Positions 7,365 through 16,313 of a stretch of DNA of 64,000 bases are shown here, piece by piece. The position numbers and the translations under genes were made by a program. The stretch is from positions 310,001-374,000 of the forward strand of contig NZ_JACIJJ010000003.1 in assembly GCF_014199325.1 (NCBI RefSeq), read 5' to 3'. A model generated the notes under the pieces. That model was given only the letters and a program-made list of their open reading frames with translations. It ran no database searches and was not told where the DNA came from. The DNA comes from Sphingomonas yantingensis (GTDB lineage: Bacteria > Pseudomonadota > Alphaproteobacteria > Sphingomonadales > Sphingomonadaceae). Position 1 is the stretch's first letter. Each line of letters opens with the position of its first letter.

Positions 7365-8375
7365 TCAGGCGAGTTCTTCGTCCGCAAAGGTCTCGGTATC
7401 GATCTGCGCCTGCATCGCCGCGGCATAGCGGGGGCCGCGGATAGCGCCGGGGGCGAAGATCGCGTCGATCCGGGCTGCGATCTCGGGGGTGATCGTCACA
7501 TCGCCCGCGCCGACATTTTCCTCGAGGTGCACGATCGACCGCGTGCCGGGGATCGGCACGACATGCCCCCCCCGCGACAGCACCCAGGCAAGCGACAGCT
7601 GCGCGGACGTGCAGCCGATCTCGGCGGCCAGCGCGTCGTATGCGGCGACGGCGCGCAAGTTGTGCGCCAGCGCCTTGCCAGTAAAACGCGGCATCGCGGC
7701 GCGGATATCGCCCTCGACATAATGATCGTCGGCGACCCCGCCCGCCAGCAGCCCGCGCGCAACGGGCGAAAAGGCGATGAAACCAATACCGAGCTCGCGG
7801 CAGGTATCGAGCACCGCGATCTCCGCATTGCGGACGACGGGCGAATATTCGGTCTGCACCGCTGCAATCGGATGGACGGCGTGGGCGCGGCGGATCGTCG
7901 CGGCGCTCATTTCGGAGAGGCCGATCGCGCCGATCTTCCCCGCTTCCTTCGCGCGGACGAGCGCGCCGACCGACTCCTCGACCGGCACGTTCCGGTCGAG
8001 GCGGTGGAGGTAATAGAGGTCGATGTGATCGGTCCCGAGCCGCTCCAGCGCCGCGTCCAGCGTGCGCGCGATCGCGGCGGGCGAGCCATCGAGGCCGCGC
8101 TTGCCGTCGATCACGTCGAGCACGCACTTGCTCGCCAGCGTATATTCGCCGCGCCGATGTCCGATCGCGCGGCCGACCAGCCGCTCGTTCTCGCCGAACC
8201 CGTAGAGTGCGGCGGTATCGAGCAGCGTGATGCCGAGGTCGAGCGCGCGATTGAGCAGCGCCTCTGCATCGGCGGGGTCGGGCTTCTCGCCATAGGCGTG
8301 GCTGAGGTTCATGCAGCCGAGGCCGATGGCCGACACCTGAAACGGGCCGATCGTGCGGGTGGGAAGCGTCATCAT
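7365..8375 (-). CDS. Aldo/keto reductase
   Basis: This 336-residue protein is an NADPH-dependent (beta/alpha)8 oxidoreductase resembling the AKR13/YajO-like group. The catalytic tetrad is visible: Asp in LLDTAALYG, Tyr in the same motif, Lys in LASKC and His in YYLHRLD. The cofactor loop is near IPGTRS. The start at 8375 makes a 4-nt ATGA overlap with the ppx stop, and a second ATG follows immediately. It is the last gene of the hdaA-ppk-ppx operon. The substrate is unknown; such enzymes reduce aldehydes and ketones. Confidence 0.9.
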   Translation of the reverse strand: MMTLPTRTIGPFQVSAIGLGCMNLSHAYGEKPDPADAEALLNRALDLGITLLDTAALYGFGENERLVGRAIGHRRGEYTLASKCVLDVIDGKRGLDGSPAAIARTLDAALERLGTDHIDLYYLHRLDRNVPVEESVGALVRAKEAGKIGAIGLSEMSAATIRRAHAVHPIAAVQTEYSPVVRNAEIAVLDTCRELGIGFIAFSPVARGLLAGGVADDHYVEGDIRAAMPRFTGKALAHNLRAVAAYDALAAEIGCTSAQLSLAWVLSRGGHVVPIPGTRSIVHLEENVGAGDVTITPEIAARIDAIFAPGAIRGPRYAAAMQAQIDTETFADEELA

Positions 8376-9874
8376 GCCTTCTCGAAATCGGGGACGTGGG
8401 CGTGCGTCAGGCCGAGGGCGCCGGCCAGTGCCTTGTGCCGCCGCTCGACCGCGTCGCCGTACAGCGCGGCCTGCTTGCGCTCGGTGCGCAGCGTCAGCCG
8501 GTCGCCGTCGCGGGTGATAGCGGTGCGCTTCAGCGGCCCCGCGACGCCGCCCGACAGGCGCTGGCCCAGCCGCATGGCAAGGCCCCAGCGCGCGGCCGCC
8601 TCCAGACGCTCCGGGCTGGCGAGACGGGCGAGCGGGTCCGGCGATTCGGTGCCGCCGCCGAAACAGGTGAACAGCGCCTGCGCCAGCATCGCGCGGCCAT
8701 CGGCGTCGATCGCGACCCAGTTGCCGTGAAGCGCGATTTCGATCCCGCGTTCGGCGCGGAACTCGGGGTTGGCGAGCCAGCCCACGTCGGCGAGCAGGCA
8801 AGCCGCATGACGCAGCCGGGCGAGGCCGGCATCCTCATGCCCGAACAGCGGCGCGATCCATGTGTCGAGCAGATCGCCATGCTCGGCGAACCGGCCCAGC
8901 CGCCGCCCCTCCTCGCGTGCGGCGACGATCAGCGGGTCGAGCGCACGCGTCGCCGGGTCGAGCCGCTCGTGCAGCAACCCCTCGCGCAGGCCGAAGGCGG
9001 AGGTGATCGCCGTCTCGCTGCCCAGATGCTTCATCAGCACGGTCAGCAACCGCGCGGCATCGTCCAGCGTCGCGATGCGCCCGCCCGACAGGTTGGGGAT
9101 CGTCCGCAGCTTGGCTTTGGGCAGCGTGCCGAGCTGGCGGATCAGCCGCTCGATCGTCTCGATCGACAGCCCATAGCCATGGATCACCGGCAGCGGATAG
9201 GCGGTCTGATGCATGTCGAGCCGCGCCAGCGCGCGCCACGAGCCACCCACCAGATAGAGCGGCAGCGCGGTCCCCGCCCCCAGCCAGCCAGCATCGGCGA
9301 GCGTGCGGTGGACGTGGCGATCGAGCGCCCCCTTCCCCTTGGCACGGATCGCGGCGATGCGCAGGACGCCGAGTGGAAACGAAACGCGTTCCCCCACCTC
9401 GCCGTTCGAGACGCGGACGAGTTCGAGGCTGCCGCCGCCCAGATCGCCGACGATGCCGTCGGCATCGGGGATCGCCGACAGCACGCCGAGGCCCGACGCC
9501 GTCGCCTCCGCCTCCCCCGGCAACAGCTCGACCGAGAGGCCGAGCTCCTTTGCGATCGCCAGCAGTTCCGGCCCGTTCGAGGCATCGCGGACCGCGGCGG
9601 TGGCGACGGTGCGCGTCTCGTCGACCTCCATCGCCTTGGCCAGCATCGCGAAGCGGGCGAGCGAGGCCTTGGCGATCGCCATCCCCTCGGCACTGATTGC
9701 GCCGGTCTCGGCCAGCCCGCGGCCGAGGCCCGCCATCACCTTTTCATTGAACAGCGTCGCGGGCAGCCGCGCCGGCCCCTCATAGACGACGAGGCGGATC
9801 GAGTTCGAGCCGATGTCGATGATCGCGGTACGCGCGCGGCCCTCGGCCGAGGGCTTGCGGAAAAACAGGCTCAC
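8372..9874 (-). CDS. ppx: Exopolyphosphatase / pppGpp phosphatase (Ppx/GppA)
   Basis: This 500-residue protein has the ASKHA phosphatase fold. Phosphate-1 motif AIIDIGSNSIRLVVYEG lies near 18-34, a catalytic-Glu region near TRTVATAAVRDASNG, and phosphate-2 motif GIVGDLGGGSLELVRV near 140-155. The C-terminal third is an HD-like helical domain. It removes terminal phosphate from polyphosphate and, in some members, hydrolyses pppGpp. It directly follows ppk with a 4-nt overlap, so synthesis and degradation of polyphosphate are co-expressed. Whether it acts mainly on polyphosphate or (p)ppGpp cannot be decided from sequence. Confidence 0.92.
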   Translation of the reverse strand: MSLFFRKPSAEGRARTAIIDIGSNSIRLVVYEGPARLPATLFNEKVMAGLGRGLAETGAISAEGMAIAKASLARFAMLAKAMEVDETRTVATAAVRDASNGPELLAIAKELGLSVELLPGEAEATASGLGVLSAIPDADGIVGDLGGGSLELVRVSNGEVGERVSFPLGVLRIAAIRAKGKGALDRHVHRTLADAGWLGAGTALPLYLVGGSWRALARLDMHQTAYPLPVIHGYGLSIETIERLIRQLGTLPKAKLRTIPNLSGGRIATLDDAARLLTVLMKHLGSETAITSAFGLREGLLHERLDPATRALDPLIVAAREEGRRLGRFAEHGDLLDTWIAPLFGHEDAGLARLRHAACLLADVGWLANPEFRAERGIEIALHGNWVAIDADGRAMLAQALFTCFGGGTESPDPLARLASPERLEAAARWGLAMRLGQRLSGGVAGPLKRTAITRDGDRLTLRTERKQAALYGDAVERRHKALAGALGLTHAHVPDFEKA

Positions 9875-12099
9875 GCTGGATCGAGGTCCTGCGCCGGCTC
9901 GGGCGGCGGCGGCAGCGGCTGGACCGGCCCCAGTGGCACCGCGCGGCGCAGCTTGAGCTTGGGGACCGCGCCGCGGCTCGCCAGCGCAGCACCGCGGCCC
10001 GACAGCGACGGATTGGTCATGAAATAGCGATGGAGGTTGAAGGGCTTGGACCCCGGCTCGTCGCGATCATAGGTTCCATCGGGCTGCAATTCCCAGCTCT
10101 GCTCGGTGTCGAGCAAATTGGCGGTCATCACCTGATCCAGCACCTGATCGTGGACGGTGGGATTGGTGATCGGCAGCATGAACTCGACGCGGCGGTCGAA
10201 GTTGCGCGGCATCCAGTCGGCGGACGAGATATAGACGCGCGCATCGTCGTTGGGCAGCGGCTTGCCGTTGCCGAAGGCCCAGATGCGGCTGTGCTCCAGG
10301 AACCGCCCGACGATCGACTTCACGCGGATATGATCGGACAGCCCCGGCACGCCCGGCCGAAGGCAGCAGATGCCGCGGACGATCAGGTCGACCTCGACCC
10401 CCGCGCCGCTCGCCTCATAGAGTTTCTCGATGATCGCCGGGTCGACTAGCGAATTCATCTTGGCCCAGAGACTCGCCGGCTTGCCCGCCCGCGCGAAGCC
10501 GATCTCGCGGTCGATCAGCGCGATCAGGCTGGCGCGCAGGTCGCGCGGGCTCATGCGAAGCTGCTCCAGCCCCTGCGGCTCGACATAGCCGGTGATGTAG
10601 TTGAACAGTTGCGCCGCATCGCGGCCCAGCGCCGGGTCGGCGGTGAAGAAGCTCAGATCGGTATAGATGCGCGCGGTGATCGGGTGATAATTGCCCGTGC
10701 CGAAATGGACGTAGCTGCGGAACTCGCCGCCCTCGCGCCGGACGACCATCGACACCTTGGCGTGCGTCTTCCAGTCGATGAAGCCATAGACGACCTGTAC
10801 GCCTGCCCGCTCCAGCGCGTCGGCCCAGAGGAGGTTCTGCTCCTCGTCGAACCGCGCCTTCAATTCGACGACCGCGGTCACCGACTTGCCCGCCTCCGCC
10901 GCGGCGATCAGCGCGCTAATGACCGCGGACTGCTTGCCCGCGCGATACAGCGTCTGCTTGATCGCAACCACGTCGGGATCGGCGGCGGCCTGTTTGAGGA
11001 AAGCGAGCACCACGTCGAACGTCTCGTACGGGTGGTGGACAACGATATCCTTGGCCCGGATCGCCGCGAAGCAGTCGCCGCCATATTCGCGGATCCGCTC
11101 TGGAAAGCGCGGGCTGAACGGCGGGAATTTGAGGTCGGGGCGATCCTCATCCACCAGCGCCGACAGGTCGGTAATGCCGAGGAAGCCGACCTTTTCGGTG
11201 AGCAGCGCCTCGCTGCCCTCCAGTTCGTCGATCAGCACCGCCTCGAGCTCGGCGGTGATCGCGGTCTCCATCTCGAGCCGGATGACGCGGCCGCGGCGGC
11301 GGCGCTTGATCGCGGTGCGGAAGTAGAGGACGAGGTCCTCGGCCTCCTCCTCCAGCTCGATATCGCTGTCGCGCAGGACGCGGAAACCCGCCGACCCCTT
11401 GATTTCGTAACCAGGGAAGAGCTGCGGCGCGAAGCGCTTGAGCATCGCTTCCATCGGCACGTAGCAGGCCTGCTCGCCCGGCACGCGCACGAAACGCGGC
11501 AGCGTCGGCGGCAGCAGGACGAGTTCGCGGATCGCCTGTCCGTCGGCTTTGCGGACCAGGTCGAAGATCACGCTCGATCCCTTGTTGGGGATGAACGGGA
11601 ACGGGTGCGCGGGGTCTAGCGCCTGCGGCGTCAGGATCGGGAAGATCTGCTCGCGGAAATGCCGGTCGAGCCATTCGTCGGCCTCGCCCTCGATCGAATC
11701 CTCGCCCAGCACGCGGATGCCAGTCTCGGCCATCAGGCCGGACAGGTCGCGCCAGATCGCCTGCTGCTCGTCGGCGAGCCGCCCGGCCTCCGCCACGATC
11801 GCGGCTAGCTGCTGGTTGGCATTGAGGCCGTCGATCGATCGCGAATCGACCTCCTGCACCTGCTGTCCCTTCAAACCCGCGACGCGGACCATGAAGAACT
11901 CGTCGAAGTTGGAGCCCGAGATCGACAGGAAGCGGAGCCGCTCGAGCAGCGGGTGGGCGGCGTTGCACGCCTCCTCCATCACCCGCTTGTTGAACGCCAG
12001 CCAGCTCAGCTCGCGATTGAAATAGCGTCCTGTCGGAAGCTCGGGGGCCGGCGCCTCTTCGGGCGCGGCGTCGAAGTCGGGGCGAACGGGACGGGTCAT
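9871..12099 (-). CDS. ppk: Polyphosphate kinase 1
   Basis: This 742-residue PPK1 polymerises the gamma-phosphate of ATP into polyphosphate. The N-domain begins YFNRELSWLAFNKRVMEEA. The phosphorylated active-site His is His446 in KTHAKVS, and the second conserved His is His603 in HSRIWAFGNG. The start ATG 12099 (MTRPVRP) overlaps the hdaA stop by 4 nt; the much longer upstream frame runs through hdaA in another phase and is not coding. The C-terminal tail (last ~30 residues) is a Pro-rich extension. The operon order hdaA-ppk-ppx links DnaA regulation with polyphosphate. Confidence 0.96.
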   Translation of the reverse strand: MTRPVRPDFDAAPEEAPAPELPTGRYFNRELSWLAFNKRVMEEACNAAHPLLERLRFLSISGSNFDEFFMVRVAGLKGQQVQEVDSRSIDGLNANQQLAAIVAEAGRLADEQQAIWRDLSGLMAETGIRVLGEDSIEGEADEWLDRHFREQIFPILTPQALDPAHPFPFIPNKGSSVIFDLVRKADGQAIRELVLLPPTLPRFVRVPGEQACYVPMEAMLKRFAPQLFPGYEIKGSAGFRVLRDSDIELEEEAEDLVLYFRTAIKRRRRGRVIRLEMETAITAELEAVLIDELEGSEALLTEKVGFLGITDLSALVDEDRPDLKFPPFSPRFPERIREYGGDCFAAIRAKDIVVHHPYETFDVVLAFLKQAAADPDVVAIKQTLYRAGKQSAVISALIAAAEAGKSVTAVVELKARFDEEQNLLWADALERAGVQVVYGFIDWKTHAKVSMVVRREGGEFRSYVHFGTGNYHPITARIYTDLSFFTADPALGRDAAQLFNYITGYVEPQGLEQLRMSPRDLRASLIALIDREIGFARAGKPASLWAKMNSLVDPAIIEKLYEASGAGVEVDLIVRGICCLRPGVPGLSDHIRVKSIVGRFLEHSRIWAFGNGKPLPNDDARVYISSADWMPRNFDRRVEFMLPITNPTVHDQVLDQVMTANLLDTEQSWELQPDGTYDRDEPGSKPFNLHRYFMTNPSLSGRGAALASRGAVPKLKLRRAVPLGPVQPLPPPPEPAQDLDPA

Positions 12100-12734
12100 G
12101 CTTCCTCGTGCCGAAGTTCGCCGCCCCCTTGGACCAGAAGCCCCCGCGCTGACAAGGCGGGGCGTGCCAGCGGAATCGAAATCCGCCGTTTGTCCGCCTC
12201 GTTCGCGGCATCGTCGAGCGCATCGACGATACGCACGAGCGACAGATAGGTCCGCTCGACCCGCTTGAGCAGCCAGGCGACCAGCTCCTCGCCGGCATAG
12301 AGCTCGCGCCGCTCGAACTGGTCGCGCAGCAGCGCGGCGAACAGCTCGTCGTCGGGCTCCTCGATCCGCAGTACCGGCGTCGCGGCGAGACGCGAGCGAA
12401 GGTCGGGCAGCCGCGGCGTCCATTCGGGCGGCGCATGGTCGGCGACGATGAGGAGCGGCTTTCGCTCGGCCTGCGCGATGTTCCAGGCGTGAAAGATGTC
12501 GGTCTCGCTCGCGCGCTCGGCATCGTCGATCATCCGCCCGCCCGCGCGCCGGGTGAACAGCCGCGCCAAGAGGCTGCGCCCCGACTTGCGCGGTCCCACC
12601 AGCAGCGCCGCCATCACCGGCCAGGTGCCCCAATGTTCGAGATGATGGACGGCGGCCATGTTGGCGTCGCCGACGATGAACTCGTCCTTGCGCGCTCCTT
12701 CGGGGCGTTGGAGCGGCAGGCGAAGCTGGCTCAT
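12096..12734 (-). CDS. hdaA: DnaA-related regulatory protein HdaA/Hda
   Basis: This 212-residue AAA+ protein of the DnaA family lacks the DNA-binding domain IV. The P-loop is GPRKSGRS at 47-54, with Arg where DnaA has Lys; E. coli Hda has the same GRS variation, which favours Hda over a DnaA fragment. The Walker B-like region is LLIVADHA. The N-terminal LRLPL resembles the clamp-binding QL(S/D)LPL motif that docks Hda onto the beta sliding clamp. The known role is replication-coupled hydrolysis of DnaA-ATP. It overlaps its neighbours on both sides by 4 nt. Confidence 0.85.
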   Translation of the reverse strand: MSQLRLPLQRPEGARKDEFIVGDANMAAVHHLEHWGTWPVMAALLVGPRKSGRSLLARLFTRRAGGRMIDDAERASETDIFHAWNIAQAERKPLLIVADHAPPEWTPRLPDLRSRLAATPVLRIEEPDDELFAALLRDQFERRELYAGEELVAWLLKRVERTYLSLVRIVDALDDAANEADKRRISIPLARPALSARGLLVQGGGELRHEEA

Positions 12735-13942
12735 TGCGGCGGCGGCGCCTCTGGCTGGCCGGCACGGCGGATGCGCAGGCTGTTGCCGCTGCCATCCACG
12801 CTCCAGCCGCGCTGGCTGAGCGCGACCGCCAGCACTGCGGGATCGCCCGCGAAGTCGACGCGCATCAGCGACACGCCGCCCAGCGCCAGGCTGCTCGTCA
12901 CCGCGCTCTGGACGCCGGGAATGCCGCGGACCGAGGCCTCGGCCGCGCTCACCGCGACGACGCCGGGGGTATCGAACTGAAGCGTGACCGTCGCCACCGG
13001 CTCGGCCGGTAGCGTCATCGCACCGCTGTCGTCGATCAGCGGCACGTCGCTGGGCACGACGGGCGTCTCGTCCGCCACCGGCTGATCGGTCGGTGCGACG
13101 AAGTCGAGCAGCGGATCGGGCCGCAGCAGCCCGCCGCGCAGCGCCGCCTGATACATCTCGTCCAGCCGCTTGACCCCGGTGTCGAGCAGCGCGGGCAATC
13201 CGTCCCCGTTCGCCACGCGCAGACTGAAGCTGCCCGCGTCCCGATTGTCGGGGCCGTAGCCCGCGCGGAACACGCCGATCACCGGCCCGCCCGGCCACTG
13301 GCGATAGAGCGTCACCTGCGGGATCAGCACGTCGTTCGCGCCGTACTGGTCGAGGACGCTGCGCCACCACCCGCGCCCGGGCCGCCCGAGCAGCCCTGCG
13401 TTCATTAGGAGCGCATCGGTGCCGTTGCCCGCGGGTCGGATATAGTCGATCGCGGTATTGCCCGTGCGGAACCGGCCCCAGGCGGCGTGCCACGGCGTCT
13501 CGCGCTCGAACACCGTATCGGTCCCGCCCGAGCGGATCACCGGCATCAGCAGGAGCGGCGGCGAGCGGGTCATGAACCCGGTGACGCCCAGGATCTCCGC
13601 CGCCCGCGCGCGATTAAAGAGCACGCCCAGCCGCGCGATGTAGCGGTTGGGGCCGATCTGTTCGTTCTCGACGACGATGCCCGTCACCAGCCCGTCGAGC
13701 GTCCCGTCGGGCAGACCGCCCGTCTTGCCCGTCAGCCGCTGCGACAGCATCGACCAGCCCTTGCGCTGTGCCAGCCGCCAGCCGCCGGTGCGCGCCGCCT
13801 CCGCCGTCTTCGCGGTCACGTCGACGGTGACGCCCGACACCTCGAAGCTGCCCGAGCCGTCCTGTGCGCGGCTGGACGTCACGCCCAGCACCATCGCGGC
13901 ACTGGCGGCAAACATGGCGAAACTGGTGACAGGGCCCCGCAT
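12731..13942 (-). CDS. Exported DUF2066-like protein with C-terminal HMA-like domain
   Basis: This 403-residue protein is read from ATG 13942 (MRGPVTSFAMF), which gives a clean signal peptide ending near SSRAQ. An earlier ATG at 14005 would place basic residues ahead of it and extend into the intergenic repeat, so it is disfavoured. Residues ~30-110 resemble DUF2066 (AEAARTGGWRLAQRKGWSMLSQRL). The final ~75 residues look like a ferredoxin-like heavy-metal-associated domain but lack a CxxC. The role is unknown. First gene of the hdaA-ppk-ppx operon and divergent from purM. Confidence 0.6.
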   Translation of the reverse strand: MRGPVTSFAMFAASAAMVLGVTSSRAQDGSGSFEVSGVTVDVTAKTAEAARTGGWRLAQRKGWSMLSQRLTGKTGGLPDGTLDGLVTGIVVENEQIGPNRYIARLGVLFNRARAAEILGVTGFMTRSPPLLLMPVIRSGGTDTVFERETPWHAAWGRFRTGNTAIDYIRPAGNGTDALLMNAGLLGRPGRGWWRSVLDQYGANDVLIPQVTLYRQWPGGPVIGVFRAGYGPDNRDAGSFSLRVANGDGLPALLDTGVKRLDEMYQAALRGGLLRPDPLLDFVAPTDQPVADETPVVPSDVPLIDDSGAMTLPAEPVATVTLQFDTPGVVAVSAAEASVRGIPGVQSAVTSSLALGGVSLMRVDFAGDPAVLAVALSQRGWSVDGSGNSLRIRRAGQPEAPPPQ

Positions 13943-13999
13943 CGCCGCCCTTTTGGCGAAGGTGCGGCGGAAATCCAAGGGGGAAGCAGCCCATGCCCT

Positions 14000-14096
14000 C
14001 GTCATCCCGGACCTGATCCGGGATCCCGCTTACTTCTTCTTCGCGCCGGGGAATGAAAAAGAAGAAGCGGGACCCCGGATCAAGTCCGGGGTGACG
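14000..14096. repeat. Palindromic intergenic repeat, copy 1
   Basis: CGTCATCCCGGACCTGATCC (from 14000) and its imperfect inverse, ending CCGGGGTGACG at 14096, form outer arms around an AAGAAG-rich centre. Each arm is itself a small palindrome (CCCGG...CCGGG). A close relative in inverted half-order sits at 57950-58062. This is a BIME/REP-like element in the divergent gap between 13942 and purM. Confidence 0.75.
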
Positions 14097-14144
14097 TGAG
14101 ATGGAGTGCTGGACGCGCCCGCGCGCCGGGCTTATCGGGCGGCC

Positions 14145-15242
14145 ATGACCGATCCCAAGCCCTATACCTATGCCCAGGCGGGCGTCTCGATCGATGCCGG
14201 CAACGCGCTCGTCCGCGCGATCGGTCCCCTGGCGCGCGCCACGCGGCGGCCGGGGGCGGATGCCGATCTGGGCGGGTTCGGCGGGATCTTCGACCTCAAG
14301 GCCGCGGGGTTCAGCGACCCGCTGCTCGTCGCCGCGAACGACGGCGTCGGCACGAAACTGAAGCTGGCGATCGAGCATGACGCGCATGACGGCGTCGGCA
14401 TCGACCTCGTCGCGATGTGCGCCAACGACCTCATCGTCCAGGGTGCCGAGCCGCTGTTCTTCCTCGACTATTATGCCAGCGGAAAGCTCGACAATTCGGT
14501 CGCGCAGCGCGTGATCGCCGGGATCGCCGAGGGGTGCCGTCAAGCGGGCTGCGCGCTGATCGGCGGCGAGACGGCCGAGATGCCGGGGATGTACGCCGAT
14601 GGCGACTACGACCTTGCCGGCTTCTGCGTCGGCGCGGTTGAACGCGATGCGCTGCTGACCGGCAAGGAAATCGCTCCCGGCGACGTTGTGCTCGGCCTTG
14701 CTTCGACCGGCGTTCATTCGAACGGCTATTCGCTCGTCCGCCGGCTCGCCGCCGACAAGGGCTGGAAGCTCGACCGCCCGGCGCTGTTCGATCAGGACGT
14801 GATCCTGGTCGAGGCGCTGATGGCCCCCACGCGCATCTATGTCGCCAGCCTGTTGCCGCTGCTCCGCGCGCGCCGGATCAAGGGGCTTGCGCACATCACC
14901 GGCGGCGGGCTCCTGGAAAATATCCCGCGCGTTCTGCCCGAAGGTACCCACGCGCGCATCGACGCCGATGCGTGGGAGCAGCCGCGGCTGATGGCGTTCC
15001 TTCAGGCGCAGGGCGCGATCGAGCCTGAGGAGATGGCGCGCACCTTCAATTGCGGCATCGGCATGGTCGCGATCGTCGCGGCGGACGCGGCCGATGCCGT
15101 CGCCGCCGATCTTTCGGCCGCTGGCGAGAGCGTGCACCGCATCGGCACGATCGAGGGCGGGGCGCGCGGCTGCACCGTCACCGGCAGCATCGAAACCTGG
15201 TCCGCCCGTGCCGCATGGGAGGTGACGCACCACCATGGCTGA
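14145..15242 (+). CDS. purM: Phosphoribosylformylglycinamidine cyclo-ligase
   Basis: This 365-residue AIR synthetase closes the imidazole ring in step 5 of purine synthesis, using ATP. It begins [20 protein letters not shown], and family marks are [56 protein letters not shown] and [16 protein letters not shown] 14145 fits the family length; an earlier ATG at 14106 would add 13 unconserved residues. It overlaps purN by 8 nt, the usual purMN arrangement. Confidence 0.97.
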   Translation: MTDPKPYTYAQAGVSIDAGNALVRAIGPLARATRRPGADADLGGFGGIFDLKAAGFSDPLLVAANDGVGTKLKLAIEHDAHDGVGIDLVAMCANDLIVQGAEPLFFLDYYASGKLDNSVAQRVIAGIAEGCRQAGCALIGGETAEMPGMYADGDYDLAGFCVGAVERDALLTGKEIAPGDVVLGLASTGVHSNGYSLVRRLAADKGWKLDRPALFDQDVILVEALMAPTRIYVASLLPLLRARRIKGLAHITGGGLLENIPRVLPEGTHARIDADAWEQPRLMAFLQAQGAIEPEEMARTFNCGIGMVAIVAADAADAVAADLSAAGESVHRIGTIEGGARGCTVTGSIETWSARAAWEVTHHHG

Positions 15243-15807
15243 CCGCGCGCGCGTCGGCATCCTCCTGTCCGGCCGCGGCTCGAACATGCAGGCGCTCGTG
15301 GCCGCCAGCCGCGAGGCCGACTCGCGGTACGAGGTTGTCCTCGTCGCCAGCGACAAGCCCGAGGCGCCCGGCCTCGCCTGGGCCGCGAAACACGGCATCG
15401 CAACCTTCACTGCCTCGCCTAAGGGTCGCCCAAAGGCGGAGTACGAGGCGCAGATCGACGCGGCTCTGCGCGATGCGGGCGTAGAGGTCGTGGCACTGGC
15501 GGGTTACATGCGCCTGCTGTCACCCAGCTTCGTCCAGCGCTGGGCAGGTCGCATTCTTAACATCCACCCGTCGCTGCTGCCCAAGTACAAGGGCCTCGAC
15601 ACCCACGCCCGCGCAATCGCGGCGGGCGATGCGGTCGCGGGCGCGTCGGTGCATCTGGTGACGGAGGCGCTCGACGACGGCCCCGTCATCGCGCAGGCCG
15701 AGGTGCCGGTCAAACCCGGCGACACCCCCGATACGCTCGCTGCGCGCGTGCTGACCGCCGAGCACCGGCTCTACCCGCAGGCCCTCGACCGCTTCCTGTC
15801 GCGATAG
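15235..15807 (+). CDS. purN: Phosphoribosylglycinamide formyltransferase
   Basis: This 190-residue GAR transformylase uses 10-formyltetrahydrofolate in step 3 of purine synthesis. The catalytic Asn-His-Asp set is visible: [16 protein letters not shown] holds the Asn and His, and the Asp is in [14 protein letters not shown]. The N-terminal [13 protein letters not shown] loop binds phosphate. Start ATG 15235 overlaps purM, implying coupling. Confidence 0.97.
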   Translation: MADRARVGILLSGRGSNMQALVAASREADSRYEVVLVASDKPEAPGLAWAAKHGIATFTASPKGRPKAEYEAQIDAALRDAGVEVVALAGYMRLLSPSFVQRWAGRILNIHPSLLPKYKGLDTHARAIAAGDAVAGASVHLVTEALDDGPVIAQAEVPVKPGDTPDTLAARVLTAEHRLYPQALDRFLSR

Positions 15808-15844
15808 CCTTGCCGCGGGCGCGGCGCCGCGCGACACTCGGCCG

Positions 15845-16225
15845 ATGCTCAGCCCCGATCCCGACGCCGCCCTCGCCCGCGTGCGCGACCTCGCCCTCGC
15901 CCTCCCGGCCGCGATCGAGAAAGTGAGCCACGGCTCGCCCGGCTTTCATGTCGAAAAGGGCAAGTTCTTCGCCTATTTCTGGCACGACCATCACGGCGAC
16001 GGCGAAACCGCGGTGATGGTGCGCACCACCGGCACCGACGAACAGGCGATGCTGATCGAGGGCGACCCCGACCTTTACTATCGCCCCGCTTATCTCGGCC
16101 CGTCGGGCTGGGTGGCGATGCGCGTCGGCGGGCCTGAGCCAGACTGGGAGCGCGTGGGCGAACGGATCGCGGTCAGCTGGGAACTCGCCGCCCCGCGAAG
16201 ATTGCTGGAGATGGGCGGGCGGTAG
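15845..16225 (+). CDS. MmcQ/YjbR family protein
   Basis: This 126-residue protein fits the MmcQ/YjbR fold, a small CyaY-like DNA-binding-type domain. Typical features are a helix with LPAAIEKVSHGSPGFHV, then a KFFAYF strand, a YYRPAYLGPSGWVAMR strand and a terminal helix. The biological role of the family is not settled. It is the third gene after purMN on the same strand with a 37-nt gap, so it may be read through from purN. Confidence 0.8.
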   Translation: MLSPDPDAALARVRDLALALPAAIEKVSHGSPGFHVEKGKFFAYFWHDHHGDGETAVMVRTTGTDEQAMLIEGDPDLYYRPAYLGPSGWVAMRVGGPEPDWERVGERIAVSWELAAPRRLLEMGGR

Positions 16226-16313
16226 GAATTGCGTCCGCCCGATAGCCCCGCTCGCGACCGCAAAAGCCAATCCCCGGTTGCATGGTCGGACTTTAGGTTC
16301 CAACTGACGGCGC

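Noticed and set aside
8396..10027. 543-codon plus-strand frame opposite ppx
   Set aside because: Mirror of ppx and ppk codon structure, Arg/Gln/Asp-rich, no recognisable domain.
9871..12795. A 974-codon form of polyphosphate kinase
   Set aside because: The first 232 codons overlap hdaA in another phase and lack PPK features; ATG 12099 fits the family and overlaps the hdaA stop.
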